The translations under genes were made by a program, and so were the position numbers. 64,000 bases of DNA from assembly GCF_000359585.1 (NCBI RefSeq), contig NZ_APMH01000005.1, positions 88,460 to 152,459 of the forward strand, read 5' to 3'. Shown piece by piece: positions 34,893 through 43,584 of this stretch (positions within the stretch are counted from its first letter, which is position 1; each line of letters starts with the position of its first letter). This stretch comes from Clostridium tyrobutyricum DSM 2637 = ATCC 25755 = JCM 11008 (GTDB taxonomy: Bacteria; Bacillota; Clostridia; Clostridiales; Clostridiaceae). Below the pieces are notes generated by a model. The model worked only from the letters and a program-made list of their open reading frames with translations. It ran no database searches and was not told where the DNA came from.

Positions 34893-35279
34893 TTGCCAAG
34901 AAAACCAGCTAAACCTTGCAGTTATCCAGGCTGTCCTGAAGTTACTAATGAAAGGTACTGCAGCAAGCATCAAAAAGAAGTTGAAAGTAAATACGACAAG
35001 ACAAGCAGACCTTTTAAGAAACTTTATAATAGTAGATGGTACAAGTTAAGGAAACAGTTTCTTTTGAAGCATCCTCTTTGTGAAGAATGTAAAAGAGAAG
35101 GTATAGTTACTGCTGCAGAAGTAGTTGACCATATTATACCTCATAAAGGTAATGAAGAACTCTTTTGGGATGAAAGTAACTGGCAGTCTTTATGTAAGTC
35201 CTGTCATGATAGAAAGACTGCTAAGGAGGATGGCAGATGGGAAAAGAAAGGAAGAGTTTACGCTTATGACTTTAAGTAA
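34893..35279 (+). CDS. HNH endonuclease of the packaging region
   Basis: Protein of 128 aa. The start TTG 34893 is set by GAGGTG at 34881-34886. It has a Cys-rich N-terminus (CSYPGCPEVTNERYCSKH), then YNSRWYKLRKQFLLKHPLCEECKREG and VVDHIIPHKGNEELFWDESNWQSLCKSCHDRKT, an HNH domain. HNH proteins of this kind lie beside terminase genes in cos phages and are needed for specific cleavage by the terminase. A cos-like stretch follows directly. Confidence 0.9.
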   Translation: MPRKPAKPCSYPGCPEVTNERYCSKHQKEVESKYDKTSRPFKKLYNSRWYKLRKQFLLKHPLCEECKREGIVTAAEVVDHIIPHKGNEELFWDESNWQSLCKSCHDRKTAKEDGRWEKKGRVYAYDFK

Positions 35280-35284
35280 AAATG

Positions 35285-35329
35285 TTATCAACAGATTGTT
35301 TAAAATATCTGTGGGCAAGTTGTGGATAA
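35285..35329 (+). promoter_or_regulatory. Pair of DnaA-box-like sites
   Basis: TGTGGATAA at 35321-35329 is a perfect DnaA box (reverse orientation). TTATCAACA at 35285-35293 is the same box with one mismatch in the opposite orientation. They lie just before the GC-rich cos-like stretch. They may assist replication or be coincidental. Confidence 0.45.
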
Positions 35330-35344
35330 CCTGTGAACAAAAAG

Positions 35345-35445
35345 TGCCTGGGGTAGGGGGGCGTAAATCCTCCAGTCCTTGCGACAGAAGGCCGGGCGGT
35401 CCCCTTCGTGTTAAAAATCGCAAAATTCCATAAGGGGGTATGGGC
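35345..35445 (+). other. Candidate cos site
   Basis: A GC-rich, G-run-rich stretch in an A/T-rich genome: CCTGGGGTAGGGGGGCG, then CCTCCAGTCCTTGCGAC, GGCCGGGCGGTCCCC and AATCGCAAAATTCC. Its place between an HNH gene and the terminase genes is where cohesive-end sites lie in HNH-type cos phages. No long open frame makes sense here. The gene-free stretch 35280-35568 contains this and the DnaA-like boxes. Confidence 0.5.
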
Positions 35446-35568
35446 AAAAAATTAAATATGGAAAATGCTGAATTTTAAAGGAATTACAGAAAGTTTTGCA
35501 CCTTAAGAAGTTAAATGAAAAATATACTTTTTAAGGTGCTTTCTATTGCTTTTAAGGAAGGTGAAAAA

Positions 35569-36813
35569 GTGGACATTCAGAAGATAGCTGTTGAGAAACT
35601 TAATCCAGCTAAATATAATCCAAGAAAAGATTTAAAGCCAGGAGATCCTGAATATGAAAAACTTAAAAGATCAATTGAAACCTTCGGATATGTAGAACCT
35701 GTAATTTGGAATAAGAAAACAGGAAATATTGTGGGGGGACATCAAAGGTTTAAGGTTTTAAAGCAGGAAGGTACGAAGGAAATTGAATGCGTAGTTGTTG
35801 ATATAAGTTCAGATGAGGAGAAGGCATTGAATGTAGCTCTTAATAAAGTAAGTGGAGAATGGGATATGCCAAAGTTAGTTGATATTTTAGATGAACTTGA
35901 TAAATCTATGTTTGATATCTCACTTACAGGATTTGATGCCGCAGAGATAGAAGATTTATTTTCTAAAGTTCATGATAAAGAAGTTAAGGATGATGACTTT
36001 GATGCAGATAAAACTCTTGAAGAAATAGAAGAACCTATAACAAGAGCAGGCGATCTGTGGATATTAGGAAAACACAGGTTAATATGTGGTGACAGCACTA
36101 AAGCTTCTGATGTTGAAAAGCTTATGAATGGGAAAAAAGCTAATCTATGTGTTACTGATCCACCTTATAACGTTAACTATTCAGCAGGAAAAGAAAATGA
36201 AAGAGTTATAAAAAATGACAGCATGGATGATAAGAGTTTTCATGAATTTCTACTAGCTGCCTTTAAAAATATATTTGCAGCACTTGATGATGGGGCGGGG
36301 GCTTATATTTTTCATGCGGATACAGAAGGATTGAACTTTAGAAAAGCTTTTAAAGAAGCTGGCTTTCATCTTTCAAGCGTATGTGTTTGGGTAAAGCAGT
36401 CATTGGTTTTAGGAAGAAGTGATTATCAATTCCAGCATGAGCCTGTACTTTATGGATGGAAACCAACAGGGAAGCATAGATGGTATTCAGATAGAAAACA
36501 GACAACTGTATGGAATTTTGATAGACCGAGCAAAAGTCCGGATCATCCAACAATGAAGCCGGTACCATTAATAGCATATCCAATTAAAAATAGCAGCATG
36601 ACAAACTGTATAGTATTTGAACCTTTTGCTGGAAGTGGATCTACTTTAATTGCCTGTGAACAAACAGATAGGATATGTTATGCAGTAGAGCTTGATGAAA
36701 AATATTGTGATGTTATTGTAAAAAGATATATAGAAACTTCTGGAAATGAGGAAGTATTCCTAATAAGAGATGGTGAAAAAATAGATTATAAAAATGTGCT
36801 TAAAGTTGAATAA
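35569..36813 (+). CDS. ParB-domain DNA methyltransferase
   Basis: Protein of 414 aa from GTG 35569 behind AAGGTG. The N-terminal 100 residues are a ParB/Srx-like nuclease domain (LNPAKYNPRKDLKPGDPEYEKL, IVGGHQRFK). The C-terminal part is an N6/N4 methyltransferase with catalytic VTDPPYNVNYSAGKE and SAM motif FEPFAGSGSTLIACE. Phages carry it to mask sites from restriction. It lies between the cos-like site and the terminase. Confidence 0.92.
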   Translation: MDIQKIAVEKLNPAKYNPRKDLKPGDPEYEKLKRSIETFGYVEPVIWNKKTGNIVGGHQRFKVLKQEGTKEIECVVVDISSDEEKALNVALNKVSGEWDMPKLVDILDELDKSMFDISLTGFDAAEIEDLFSKVHDKEVKDDDFDADKTLEEIEEPITRAGDLWILGKHRLICGDSTKASDVEKLMNGKKANLCVTDPPYNVNYSAGKENERVIKNDSMDDKSFHEFLLAAFKNIFAALDDGAGAYIFHADTEGLNFRKAFKEAGFHLSSVCVWVKQSLVLGRSDYQFQHEPVLYGWKPTGKHRWYSDRKQTTVWNFDRPSKSPDHPTMKPVPLIAYPIKNSSMTNCIVFEPFAGSGSTLIACEQTDRICYAVELDEKYCDVIVKRYIETSGNEEVFLIRDGEKIDYKNVLKVE

Positions 36814-36828
36814 AGCCCTTGCTATTAC

Positions 36829-36867
36829 TGTGTTTTAGAGTGATATATAGTATAACAAAAAAACACA
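36829..36867 (+). promoter_or_regulatory. Conserved hairpin element, copy 1
   Basis: Stem TGTGTTTT (36829-36836) with AAAACACA (36860-36867); loop AGAGTGATATATAGTATAAC. GGAGGG follows within three bases. Copy 2 (37381-37419) has the same length and loop but a compensating base-pair change in the stem. Confidence 0.75.
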
Positions 36868-36881
36868 TGGAGGGAAACAAA

Positions 36882-37193
36882 ATGATAGTATTATTTGGAA
36901 GAAAGATTTTAAATTTAAAGGAACTTAAGGAGTTTACAAAAGAAGCTGAAAAGGATGGAATGAGAGGAACATCTTATGAAGTTATAAAAGAAATTGAATT
37001 GAGTGATGATGAATTTGAACAGTTTGGAAAGGAACTTTGGAAGGATCAAACATGGATATCAGAAGAAGATGGTGGCTGCAATGAAAAAGGCGAGTTGAGA
37101 TGCATAAGGGTAAAAAATACAAAAACAAATAAAAGTATCTTGGTAGATTCAGAAGGATATACATACCCAAGATACACAGCCATAGAAAAATAA
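36882..37193 (+). CDS. DUF6329-like phage protein
   Basis: Protein of 103 aa from ATG 36882, with GGAGGG upstream. The sequence DGMRGTSYEVIKEIELSDDEFEQFGKELWKDQTWISEEDGGCNEKGELRCIRVKN and YTYPRYTAIE matches, from memory, the DUF6329 proteins of clostridial phages. Acidic and soluble; function unknown. It is preceded by conserved hairpin copy 1 and converges with a tiny minus-strand ORF. Confidence 0.75.
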   Translation: MIVLFGRKILNLKELKEFTKEAEKDGMRGTSYEVIKEIELSDDEFEQFGKELWKDQTWISEEDGGCNEKGELRCIRVKNTKTNKSILVDSEGYTYPRYTAIEK

Positions 37194-37213
37194 AAAGCCT
37201 GAAGGGACTTTTT

Positions 37214-37306
37214 TTAGTGCATAAATTTAACTGTTGCTAATATAAAAATCATAATTGCTGAAATAGTTACAAGGGTATCTATTCTTATGAAACTTGATTT
37301 TTTCAT
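37214..37306 (-). CDS. 30-aa hydrophobic peptide, possible holin-like/type I toxin
   Basis: Minus-strand ORF encoding 30 residues: a short basic start (MKKSSFIR) and one transmembrane segment (TLVTISAIMIFILATVKFMH). A strong ribosome site, AAGGCGGTGAT, lies just before ATG 37306; an in-frame ATG at 37330 would add eight residues. It converges with the DUF6329-like gene over an A/T-rich hairpin. Such one-helix peptides resemble Hol-Tox/TxpA-type toxins. Expression is unproven. Confidence 0.5.
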   Translation of the reverse strand: MKKSSFIRIDTLVTISAIMIFILATVKFMH

Positions 37307-37380
37307 TGATATCACCGCCTTGGTACTCATATTAGCCTTTATTTAAAGAAAATAAACCTTCATAAATAACTTGATATATC

Positions 37381-37419
37381 TGTGCTTTAGAGTGATATAT
37401 GTAATAACAAAAAAGCACA
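37381..37419 (+). promoter_or_regulatory. Conserved hairpin element, copy 2
   Basis: Stem TGTGCTTT (37381-37388) with AAAGCACA (37412-37419); loop AGAGTGATATATGTAATAAC. GGAGG follows at once, then the TTG start at 37433. Against copy 1 the stem differs by a paired change (G-C replaces A-T). Confidence 0.75.
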
Positions 37420-37432
37420 GGAGGTAATTGAT

Positions 37433-38161
37433 TTGGATAGAAAAGAAACTGTAAAAATATTAGGTGAGCATTTTGGGATGAAACCTGAATATATGGGGAC
37501 ACCAAGTTTTGCATACCAAATTAAATCGCCACAAGGAATTATAACTATCGATAAAGATGGTAAAATTAAAAATTCAAAAGGCGTAGAAGTGGAAATTGAA
37601 GAATTATTAAATGATTTTCAAGAAGAAAGTGTAAAAGTAGAGGTTGGGAATTCAGAAATTATATTCTCAATGGCTGGACATACAGGGATTACCTTAAGAA
37701 ATCTAATAAATATGATAAACAGTAAGCAGAGTCTTATAAAAAAGGCACTAGGCATTGAAACAGACATTATTACAAAAGAATTTGTAGAAGGTATAAATAA
37801 CATAAGGATTTCAAGCATTGAAGATTTTAAAACAGCAGCTTTAGAAATTGGAGAGGAAAAGTGTCCGGGTATTAGCTTTGATTTTGAAAAGGAAACTTTA
37901 AAATTTAAATTTATAAAAGGTCTTGAGAATACTGAAATTGCTGCCCAATTTGCTGGGGCACTTAATGAAAGCTCAAAGAAGTTTAAACATTCTTCTCCAA
38001 AGGAAAGGCAAACGGATAATGAAAAATATACATTTAGAACCTGGCTTTTAAGGCTTGGATTTATAGGAGATGGGTATAAAAGGGCAAGAAAAGAATTACT
38101 TAAAAACCTAAGTGGTAACAGTGCCTTTAGAAGTAAGAAATTTAAAAGCAAAACAAAATAG
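37433..38161 (+). CDS. Phage protein of the so-called virulence-related family
   Basis: Protein of 242 aa from TTG 37433, set by AGGAGG. It opens DRKETVKILGEHFGMKPEYMGTPSFAYQI and reads KSPQGIITIDKDGKI, a pattern annotated in clostridial phages as virulence-related protein without known function. The C-terminal 60 residues are basic (FRTWLLRLGFIGDGYKRARKELLKNLSGNSAF), suggesting nucleic-acid contact. It belongs to the variable cargo between cos-like site and terminase. Confidence 0.65.
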   Translation: MDRKETVKILGEHFGMKPEYMGTPSFAYQIKSPQGIITIDKDGKIKNSKGVEVEIEELLNDFQEESVKVEVGNSEIIFSMAGHTGITLRNLINMINSKQSLIKKALGIETDIITKEFVEGINNIRISSIEDFKTAALEIGEEKCPGISFDFEKETLKFKFIKGLENTEIAAQFAGALNESSKKFKHSSPKERQTDNEKYTFRTWLLRLGFIGDGYKRARKELLKNLSGNSAFRSKKFKSKTK

Positions 38162-38260
38162 ATTGAAGAACATAATTTTTCTCTCAATATTAATTTTTTG
38201 TTTTTAATTATTATGGTACAATTTAACTTATAAAGAATAATAATATGGGTGGGGGATAAT

Positions 38261-39322
38261 ATGGAACTTCATATAATGGATAATGGGATTAATTCATTAA
38301 AAGTGGGATTAGATTTTTACAACAAATTTTTAGATAATCTTAATAGTTTAGATATTTCTGTAGATCACTATGGTAATCTTAAATTTTCAGTAATAGCAAT
38401 ACATAATTCAATAGAACTATTTACTAAAAAAATTCTTTCAGACATTAATGAATTTTTGATATTTAAGGTAGATATTGAAAGTGACGAAGCCGTTTGTAGG
38501 ATGCTTCATAATCAGTATATTAAAGGAAGAAAAAAAGCAGGACTATCATACCATGCTACTTTTAGGGAAAATGATTATAAAACAATAGATTATAATAAGT
38601 GTATCAGCTTAATTAATAAAATATTTAAAGAAAATATTACAAATAGGCAGTATAAAACATTGGATAAATTAGCACAATACAGAAATACACTCACTCATTT
38701 AGGATATACATCAGTTTATGAGTGGTACAAGATTTTAATTACTCTTAATGACACTTTATATATTATAAAAGAGTTTTACGTAAAAAATATACTTAATGCA
38801 GATAGATATTTTGACGATTCTATTATGAGTATCATGGATAAAATTTTAGAAAAGGCTAAAAAGGAAACACATGAGCAGTGGTTAGCTAGTAATGAATTAA
38901 TTATAACTTGGGTGAATGAGATTATAGATAAATGTTTGGAAAATAAAAGTATTGAAAATGTAGAATATAAACTAGATAAGGAATATGAGTTTTATCAAAC
39001 TATAAAGTTTCAAGTTATTAGAAAATCAGGGAAAGAAGTTATTAAGTTAAACTTCATTTATTCTGAAATAAATGAAGCAATTATATTAACCAATGAAGAA
39101 GGAGATATTATATCTATTATTAGTATACATGATGAAAATATTAAATTTTTTGAAGAGTCAGATGGTATTGAAAGGATATATAGTTTTTATCCTAAGAAAC
39201 ATATATTATATAAAAGTGATGAGGTATATAATATTTCAAACCAAAATGAATATGGAAAGTTAGAGCTTAATGAACAAAAATTTGATGTAATAATATCTAA
39301 ATACATGAAGACAAAAATGTAA
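38261..39322 (+). CDS. HEPN-domain-like moron protein
   Basis: Protein of 353 aa from ATG 38261 behind GGTGGGGG. The first half is helical, with SVIAIHNSIELFTKKIL and then LAQYRNTLTHLGY. Arg141-Asn142 and His146 form the R-x4-H motif of HEPN ribonucleases. The second half is beta-rich and unrecognised. A weak promoter (TACAAT at 38217-38222) lies upstream. Position before the small terminase gene and lower GC mark it as an inserted moron. Possible anti-phage or superinfection-exclusion role by RNA cleavage; untested. Confidence 0.6.
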   Translation: MELHIMDNGINSLKVGLDFYNKFLDNLNSLDISVDHYGNLKFSVIAIHNSIELFTKKILSDINEFLIFKVDIESDEAVCRMLHNQYIKGRKKAGLSYHATFRENDYKTIDYNKCISLINKIFKENITNRQYKTLDKLAQYRNTLTHLGYTSVYEWYKILITLNDTLYIIKEFYVKNILNADRYFDDSIMSIMDKILEKAKKETHEQWLASNELIITWVNEIIDKCLENKSIENVEYKLDKEYEFYQTIKFQVIRKSGKEVIKLNFIYSEINEAIILTNEEGDIISIISIHDENIKFFEESDGIERIYSFYPKKHILYKSDEVYNISNQNEYGKLELNEQKFDVIISKYMKTKM

Positions 39323-39436
39323 TCAGATAATTTAACTAAGATAGCTTTGAATGTAGAATTAATTATAAACATTATACTTTGTGGAGTGAGCTTATTTAAG
39401 TATAAGCTTTATTTTTTTAAAATTAGAGGTGAAACC

Positions 39437-39907
39437 ATGGCGACAAGGGGAAGAAAACCAAAACCAACAGCTCTAAAGGTTCTTGAAGGAAATCCAGGAA
39501 AAAGACCTTTAAATTTAAATGAACCAAAACCTGAAAAGAAAGCTCCAAAATGTCCGTCATGGCTTGAACCAGAAGCTAAAAAAGAATGGAGAAGGATGAC
39601 AAAGACATTAGAACAAGTAGGTGTACTTACCAAGGTTGATGCAGCTGCTTTTGCTGGATACTGCCAAGCTTATGCAAGGTGGAAGGAAGCAGAAGAATTT
39701 TTAACAAAACATGGTACTATTTTTAAAACACCATCAGGATATATTCAACAGGTGCCGCAAGTTTCTATTGCTCAAACCTATCTTAAAATTATGAAGGACT
39801 TTTGCTCTGAATTTGGATTAACACCATCATCCCGTACTAGGATTAGAGTAGGTACAGAAACAGGTAAAACTGATGATCCTATGGAAGACATTCTAAGGAT
39901 GGTGTAA
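39437..39907 (+). CDS. Terminase small subunit, P27 family
   Basis: Protein of 156 aa. MATRGRKPKPTALKVLEGNPGKRPLN is the hallmark P27 N-terminus, followed by PSWLEPEAKKEWRRM and a C-terminal IRVGTETGKTDDPMEDIL. It recognises the packaging site and recruits the large subunit. ATG 39437 behind GAGGTGAAA is correct; the open frame upstream is non-coding leader. It ends 2 bp before the large subunit. Confidence 0.95.
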   Translation: MATRGRKPKPTALKVLEGNPGKRPLNLNEPKPEKKAPKCPSWLEPEAKKEWRRMTKTLEQVGVLTKVDAAAFAGYCQAYARWKEAEEFLTKHGTIFKTPSGYIQQVPQVSIAQTYLKIMKDFCSEFGLTPSSRTRIRVGTETGKTDDPMEDILRMV

Positions 39908-39909
39908 AG

Positions 39910-41460
39910 ATGTTTGATGAAAAGAAAGCTGAAAAAGTAGTAAAGTTCATAAATAATTTAAGGCACACAAAGGGCGTGTGGCATGGAGTTCCATTTGATT
40001 TATTACCCTGGCAGGATAAAATTATTAAAGATATATTTGGAAATATTAAAGAAAATGGGTTCAGACAGTATAATACTGCATACGTAGAAATTCCAAAGAA
40101 AAATGGGAAAAGTGAAATCGCCGCAGCTATAGCTCTTTATCTTACCTGTGCAGATAATGAATGGGGAGCTGAAGTTTATGGCTGTGCTGCGGACAGGCAG
40201 CAGGCATCTATTGTATTTGATGTTGCAGTAGATATGGTGGATCAATGTCCGGCACTTAAGAAAAGAATAAAGCCTGTAATATCTCAAAAGAGATTAGTGT
40301 ATATGCCTCTTGGAAGCTTTTATCAAGTTTTATCTTCAGAGGCATTTAGTAAACATGGACTTAATGTTCATGGAGTAATTTTTGATGAGTTACATGCACA
40401 ACCTAATAGAGAATTATATGATGTTATGACAAAGGGCAGTGGTGATGCAAGAATGCAGCCGCTGTTCTTTTTAATTACAACCGCTGGAACAGATAGAAAT
40501 TCTATATGCTATGAGGTACATCAAAAGGCAGGAGACATTTTAAGAGGTAAGAAAATTGATAAAACTTTTTATCCTGTGATATATGGAATTAAAGATGAAG
40601 ATGATTGGAGTTTAGAAGAAAATTGGTATAAAGTAAATCCTTCTCTTGGGCATACTATACCTATTGAAAAGGTTAGAGATGCTTTTAATAGTGCAAAGGA
40701 AAATCCAGCTGAAGAAAATATATTCAGGCAGCTTAGACTTAATCAATGGGTTAAACAATCTGTAAGATGGATGCCTATGGATGTTTGGAACAAGTGCTCT
40801 TTTGAAGTTAATATTGAAAAACTTAAAGGCAGAGAATGTTATGGCGGCTTGGATCTTTCAAGTACAAATGATATTACTGCCTTTGTTTTAGTTTTTCCAC
40901 AAATAACTGAGGATGATAAATATTATGTTTTACCTTTCTTCTGGATACCGGAAGATAATTTGAAACTTAGAGTAAAAAGAGATCATGTTCCCTATGATGT
41001 GTGGAAAAAACAAGGCTTTCTTGAAACTACAGAAGGAAATGTTATTCACTATGGCTTTATTGAAAACTTCATAGATGAACTTGGAACAAAATTTAATATA
41101 AAAGAAATAGCCTTTGACCGCTGGGGAGCTGTGCAGATGGTTCAGAACTTAGATGGCTTAGGTTTTACTGTAGTTCCTTTTGGACAAGGATATAAGGATA
41201 TGAGCCCACCAACAAAAGAACTTATGAAAATAACTCTAGAACAGAAAATAGCTCATGGGGGACATCCTGTATTAAGCTGGATGATGGATAACATATTTGT
41301 AAGAACAGATCCAGCAGGAAACATAAAGCCGGATAAAGAAAAGTCCACTGAAAAAATAGATGGAGCTGTTGCTTTAATAATGGCTCTTGATAGGGGAATA
41401 AGACATGAATCTAAAGAATCAGTTTATGAAAAAAGAGGAATGAGAAGTTTACTTGATTAG
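39910..41460 (+). CDS. Terminase large subunit
   Basis: Packaging motor, 516 aa. N-terminal ATPase: VEIPKKNGKSEIAAAIALYL (Walker A-like) and HGVIFDELHA (Walker B), plus TTAGTDRNS coupling motif. C-terminal nuclease: YGGLDLSSTNDITAFVLVFP with Asp ligands and KIDGAVALIMAL. It cuts the concatemer and pumps DNA into the prohead. It matches the HK97/phi-like Terminase_1 family. Full length, no disruption. Confidence 0.96.
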   Translation: MFDEKKAEKVVKFINNLRHTKGVWHGVPFDLLPWQDKIIKDIFGNIKENGFRQYNTAYVEIPKKNGKSEIAAAIALYLTCADNEWGAEVYGCAADRQQASIVFDVAVDMVDQCPALKKRIKPVISQKRLVYMPLGSFYQVLSSEAFSKHGLNVHGVIFDELHAQPNRELYDVMTKGSGDARMQPLFFLITTAGTDRNSICYEVHQKAGDILRGKKIDKTFYPVIYGIKDEDDWSLEENWYKVNPSLGHTIPIEKVRDAFNSAKENPAEENIFRQLRLNQWVKQSVRWMPMDVWNKCSFEVNIEKLKGRECYGGLDLSSTNDITAFVLVFPQITEDDKYYVLPFFWIPEDNLKLRVKRDHVPYDVWKKQGFLETTEGNVIHYGFIENFIDELGTKFNIKEIAFDRWGAVQMVQNLDGLGFTVVPFGQGYKDMSPPTKELMKITLEQKIAHGGHPVLSWMMDNIFVRTDPAGNIKPDKEKSTEKIDGAVALIMALDRGIRHESKESVYEKRGMRSLLD

Positions 41461-41471
41461 GAAGTGATGTT

Positions 41472-42752
41472 TTGAAATTTATAGATAGATGTAAGCTTTT
41501 TCTTACTTCACAGAATGCATTGTTTGAAGTCCTGAAGAAATATTCTCAGGATTTTTTAGCTGGCGAAGATGTTCCTACAGCAGATAATTCAACCATAGAT
41601 GCTAATACAGCTATGAGTTTTACAGCAGTTTTTGCTTGTAATAGGGTGCTTTCAGAAACTCTTGCTAGTTGTCCTATATTTTTATATGAGAAAGACAGTA
41701 AAGGCAATAGAGTCCAAGTTACAGATGCTCCAGAATATCAGCTAATGCATTATACACCCAATCCAGAAATGACACCGGGGCAGTTTAAGGAAACAGGAAT
41801 GAGTAATATGAACTTAGGCGGAAACTTTATAGCCCAGAAGGTATTCAATCTCCATGGTGATTTGTTAGAACTCAGACCTATTTTATGGAATAGAGTAAGG
41901 ATTGATATAGATAAAAATACAGGCAGGCTACTTTACTTTATTGATGGTAAAACTGAGCCAAAAACAAGAGATGAAATATTACATATTCCAGGTTTAACTT
42001 TGGATGGTTATATAGGAGTAACACCTCTAACTTATGCGGCATTAACTATTGATATTGGATTATCCCAAGACAAATTTGAAAGAAATTTTTATCTTAACAG
42101 GGCATCAACAAGTGGAATATTTCAGTATCCTAATGAGCTGGGAGACGAAGCTTTTAAGAGATTAAAAAAGGACATAAAGAAAAATTATACGGGCCTTTCC
42201 AATGCAGGAGTACCAATGATTCTTGAGGGTGGCGGTCAGTTTAAAGAAGTTACTATGAAACTTACTGATGCACAGTTTTTAGAATCCAAGAGATTTAGGA
42301 TAGAAGATGTATGTAGGATATTTAGGATACCACTTCATTTGGTACAGGATTTAACAAGATCAACCAACAATAACATAGAACACCAGAGCCTAGAGTTTAT
42401 TGTTTATACAATGCTCCCCTGGTTTAAAAGATGGGAAGAAAATTTGAATTTGCAACTGCTTTCAAATGAATCAAAAATGAAAAATAGATACTTCGAGTTC
42501 AAGGTAGATGCACTTTTAAGAGGAGATGCCCAGACTAGAGCTTCAGCTTATGCACAGGGCAGACAGTGGGGATGGCTTAGTGTAAATGATATAAGAAGAC
42601 TTGAAAATATGGACCCAATTGAAAATGGAGATATATATTTACAGCCTTTAAATATGAGTGAAGCAGATTCTACTGATACACAAAATAAGAACAAAGAGGT
42701 GGCAGAGCAAATATATGAAATGATTTCAAAGGGCGGTGAAAAACATGAGTAA
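41472..42752 (+). CDS. Phage portal protein (HK97 type)
   Basis: Protein of 426 aa. AMSFTAVFACNRVLSETLASCPIFLYEKD and IPLHLVQDLTRSTNNNIEHQSLEFIVYTMLPWFKRWEENLN are typical of the HK97 portal. It forms the dodecameric ring for DNA entry and tail joining. The start is probably TTG 41472 with GGAAGTGAT upstream. It overlaps the protease gene by 8 nt. Confidence 0.94.
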   Translation: MKFIDRCKLFLTSQNALFEVLKKYSQDFLAGEDVPTADNSTIDANTAMSFTAVFACNRVLSETLASCPIFLYEKDSKGNRVQVTDAPEYQLMHYTPNPEMTPGQFKETGMSNMNLGGNFIAQKVFNLHGDLLELRPILWNRVRIDIDKNTGRLLYFIDGKTEPKTRDEILHIPGLTLDGYIGVTPLTYAALTIDIGLSQDKFERNFYLNRASTSGIFQYPNELGDEAFKRLKKDIKKNYTGLSNAGVPMILEGGGQFKEVTMKLTDAQFLESKRFRIEDVCRIFRIPLHLVQDLTRSTNNNIEHQSLEFIVYTMLPWFKRWEENLNLQLLSNESKMKNRYFEFKVDALLRGDAQTRASAYAQGRQWGWLSVNDIRRLENMDPIENGDIYLQPLNMSEADSTDTQNKNKEVAEQIYEMISKGGEKHE

Positions 42753-43584
42753 AGGTAAGAAGTTCTGGACATTTAATGCAAAAGAAAATAGTAATGAAGG
42801 AGAACTGCTTTTATATGGGGATATAAGTGACTCCACTTGGTGGGGAGATGAAGTTACACCTAAAAATTTTAAGGAAGAATTAGATTTACTTGGAGATATT
42901 AAAACTTTAAATGTTTATATAAACAGCGGCGGCGGTGATGTGTTTGCAGGACAGGCGATATATTCAATGCTAAAAAGGCATAGTGCAGCAGTTAATGTTT
43001 ATGTGGATGGACTTGCAGCGAGTATAGCTTCAATAATTGCTATGGCAGGAGATAACGTTAAAATGCCTAAAAATGCAATGATTATGGTTCACAATCCTTG
43101 GTCTTTTGCTATGGGGAATGCAAAAGATTTTAGAAAATTAGCTGATGATCTGGATAAAGTAAGAGAAAGCATGATTTCAGTATATGAAGATAAGACTGGA
43201 ATGGAGAAAGAAAGTATAGTTGAACTGCTGGATGCAGAAACATGGATGACAGCAGAAGAAGCAGTAGAATTTGGCTTTGCAGATGAAATTGAAGAAGAAA
43301 AACAAGTAGCAGCTTCGTTAAATAATAGAATATTTGATATTAATGGATTAGAGGTTGATATTACTAGATATAAAAATCTTCAAGTAAGTAAAATTCAATT
43401 TAGAGAACCGATGTTGCATGAAAACCAAGCTAACAAACCGAAAGAAAATCATGTTGATATAGAAGAGGTTAAAGAAAAAGACATAAATGATAATAAAATT
43501 CCAACAGCTAAGGATGAAAAGCAAGTTCCAATAGATTTATACAAAAAACTAAATGAAATTCATGAGAGGAGATTTAATATATGA
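42745..43584 (+). CDS. Head maturation protease, ClpP-related
   Basis: Prohead protease of 279 aa with the ClpP fold: YINSGGGDVFAGQAIYSML, DGLAASIASIIAMAGD with the catalytic Ser, and MVHNPWS with the catalytic His. It trims scaffold and capsid N-termini during maturation. ATG 42745 follows GGGCGGTG. The C-terminal 70 residues are charged and may act in scaffolding. It overlaps the capsid gene by 4 nt. Confidence 0.94.
   Translation: MSKGKKFWTFNAKENSNEGELLLYGDISDSTWWGDEVTPKNFKEELDLLGDIKTLNVYINSGGGDVFAGQAIYSMLKRHSAAVNVYVDGLAASIASIIAMAGDNVKMPKNAMIMVHNPWSFAMGNAKDFRKLADDLDKVRESMISVYEDKTGMEKESIVELLDAETWMTAEEAVEFGFADEIEEEKQVAASLNNRIFDINGLEVDITRYKNLQVSKIQFREPMLHENQANKPKENHVDIEEVKEKDINDNKIPTAKDEKQVPIDLYKKLNEIHERRFNI

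Noticed and set aside
35125..35447. Open frames on both strands over the GC-rich stretch before the ParB-methyltransferase
   Set aside because: No ribosome site or protein-like composition; the sequence fits a cos-like site better.
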